Shown one piece after another: positions 6,381-6,702 of a stretch of DNA of 6,702 nt. The position numbers and the translations under genes are program-made. The stretch is from Bacteroidota bacterium (GTDB lineage: Bacteria; Bacteroidota; Bacteroidia; Bacteroidales; UBA10428), in contig JAJUGM010000187.1 of NCBI GenBank assembly GCA_029268165.1, positions 1-6,702 on the forward strand, written 5' to 3'. The notes beneath the pieces are model-generated. The model was not told the DNA's origin. It saw nothing but the letters and a program-made list of their open reading frames with translations, and searched no databases. Positions within the stretch are counted from its first letter, which is position 1. Every line of letters begins with the position of its first letter.

Positions 6381-6412
6381 GTGACAAAGTGATGAGGTGA
6401 TGAAGTTAATAA
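6381..6412. repeat. Degenerate octamer tandem array 2
   Basis: Four units of the same octamer follow: GTGACAAA, GTGATGAG, GTGATGAA and GTTAATAA. Bases 6389-6412 match 6301-6324 of the first array at 21 of 24 positions, an offset of 88 bases or eleven units. The last unit overlaps the stop codon (6408-6406) of the lipoprotein gene on the - strand. Confidence 0.65.
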
Positions 6413-6624
6413 AGTTTTTTGGTTTTTCTGTGCTTTTTAACCTTTGCCTTATAGGTTTTCTTTTTTGCTGGTTCTTTATAAAGGCTGTTCTTCGGGAGTT
6501 CTGATTTTTTTGGCATCATCAGGTTACGCCTTTCTGCCATTTCTTTCTGGGCATCACAACCCGAAATGAGGTGAATAAAAAGCGTTATCAATGCATAAAA
6601 ACATATTTTGCGTATCCGCATCAT
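6406..6624 (-). CDS. Small basic lipoprotein, function unknown
   Basis: A 72-residue protein with a clear lipoprotein signal: basic start (MMRIRK), hydrophobic stretch (ICFYALITLFIHL) and lipobox LISGC, which places the lipidated Cys at position 23. The mature part of about 50 residues is short and very basic, with a Lys/Arg-rich end (YKEPAKKKTYKAKVKKHRK). It has no domain I recognise. The Lys-rich tail could bind an acidic partner such as lipopolysaccharide or another envelope polymer, but that is a guess. ATG codons at 6624 and 6621 are adjacent and either may be the start. It converges on the TonB chimera gene, and its end runs into the second octamer array. The residue after Cys is Asp, which signals inner-membrane retention in E. 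coli but is not reliable in Bacteroidota. Confidence 0.65.
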   Translation of the reverse strand: MMRIRKICFYALITLFIHLISGCDAQKEMAERRNLMMPKKSELPKNSLYKEPAKKKTYKAKVKKHRKTKKLY

Positions 6625-6664
6625 AGCCAGTGTTTTGTTTAATGTACTCAGTTTAACGATTCAG

Positions 6665-6679
6665 GTATAATAATTATAC
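6665..6679. promoter_or_regulatory. 15-base palindrome upstream of the lipoprotein gene
   Basis: GTATAAT-A-ATTATAC is a perfect seven-base inverted repeat around one central base. It lies 41 to 55 bases before the ATG at 6624 on the - strand, a position suited to an operator or promoter element. No TTTG/TAnnTTTG promoter is seen in the 78 bases available upstream of the gene. Being A/T-rich, it could also occur by chance. Confidence 0.3.
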
Positions 6680-6702
6680 GTAAAATTCCTTACCGGGTTA
6701 GC

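Larger units (their letters stand above)
5907..6405. other. Repeat-rich intergenic region without a convincing gene
   Basis: These 499 bases separate the TonB chimera gene from the convergent lipoprotein gene. The longest ATG-started frame I examined here is 35 codons (6129-6236, +), without a recognisable domain. The region holds degenerate copies of a TTAACCCCGAT-like motif in both orientations (5934-6062 and near 6256-6266), a 24-base imperfect inverted repeat, a 12-bp perfect inverted repeat, an 11-bp perfect hairpin and two octamer arrays. Two weak A/T hairpins end in T-runs: 6088-6095 with 6110-6117 (T-run to 6120), and 6320-6327 with 6339-6346 (T-run to 6348). I found no tRNA or CRISPR array. 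Confidence 0.6.

Noticed and set aside
6293..6412. CRISPR array
   Set aside because: The repeats are eight bases in direct tandem without spacers of regular length, and no cas genes are present.

Overview
The window looks like chromosomal DNA of a member of the Bacteroidota, probably an uncultured environmental Bacteroidales-like lineage. It is AT-rich, the genes lack strong Shine-Dalgarno sequences, and it carries DUF3857/transglutaminase-like secreted proteins, a Bacteroidota-style ECF sigma factor, a TonB_C protein and one promoter that fits the Bacteroidota consensus TTTG-N19-TAnnTTTG. The species cannot be named from this sequence.

Layout. Bases 1-234 hold the 3' end of a methyl-accepting chemotaxis protein on the + strand. 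Its stop codon overlaps, tail to tail, the stop codon of a two-gene operon on the - strand (4053-231). The operon encodes two exported DUF3857 proteins with transglutaminase-like folds. The downstream one keeps a Cys/His/acidic triad. The upstream one has Ser and Asn in place of Cys and His and looks like a pseudoenzyme. A 160-bp divergent region holds the operon's promoter. On the other side, reading +, are an ECF sigma factor gene (4214-4840) and a 360-residue membrane protein (4824-5906) that joins an N-terminal zinc-finger anti-sigma domain, one membrane helix and a C-terminal TonB domain. The two genes overlap by 17 bp. The sigma gene has an in-frame TAG exactly in the linker between regions 2 and 4 and appears to begin at a TTG.

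The 499 bp after the anti-sigma/TonB gene have no convincing gene but are rich in repeats: scattered copies of a TTAACCCCGAT-like motif in both orientations, inverted repeats, an 11-bp perfect hairpin, and two arrays of a degenerate octamer (GTGAYGAA) repeated 88 bp apart. The second array runs into the end of a small basic lipoprotein gene on the - strand (6624-6406).

How the genes may work together. The sigma factor and the anti-sigma/TonB chimera form a candidate trans-envelope switch: zinc finger in the cytoplasm holding the sigma factor, TonB domain in the periplasm able to contact an outer-membrane receptor. This architecture, with the interrupted sigma gene, is the most unusual part of the window. 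The link to the divergent DUF3857 operon rests only on adjacency.
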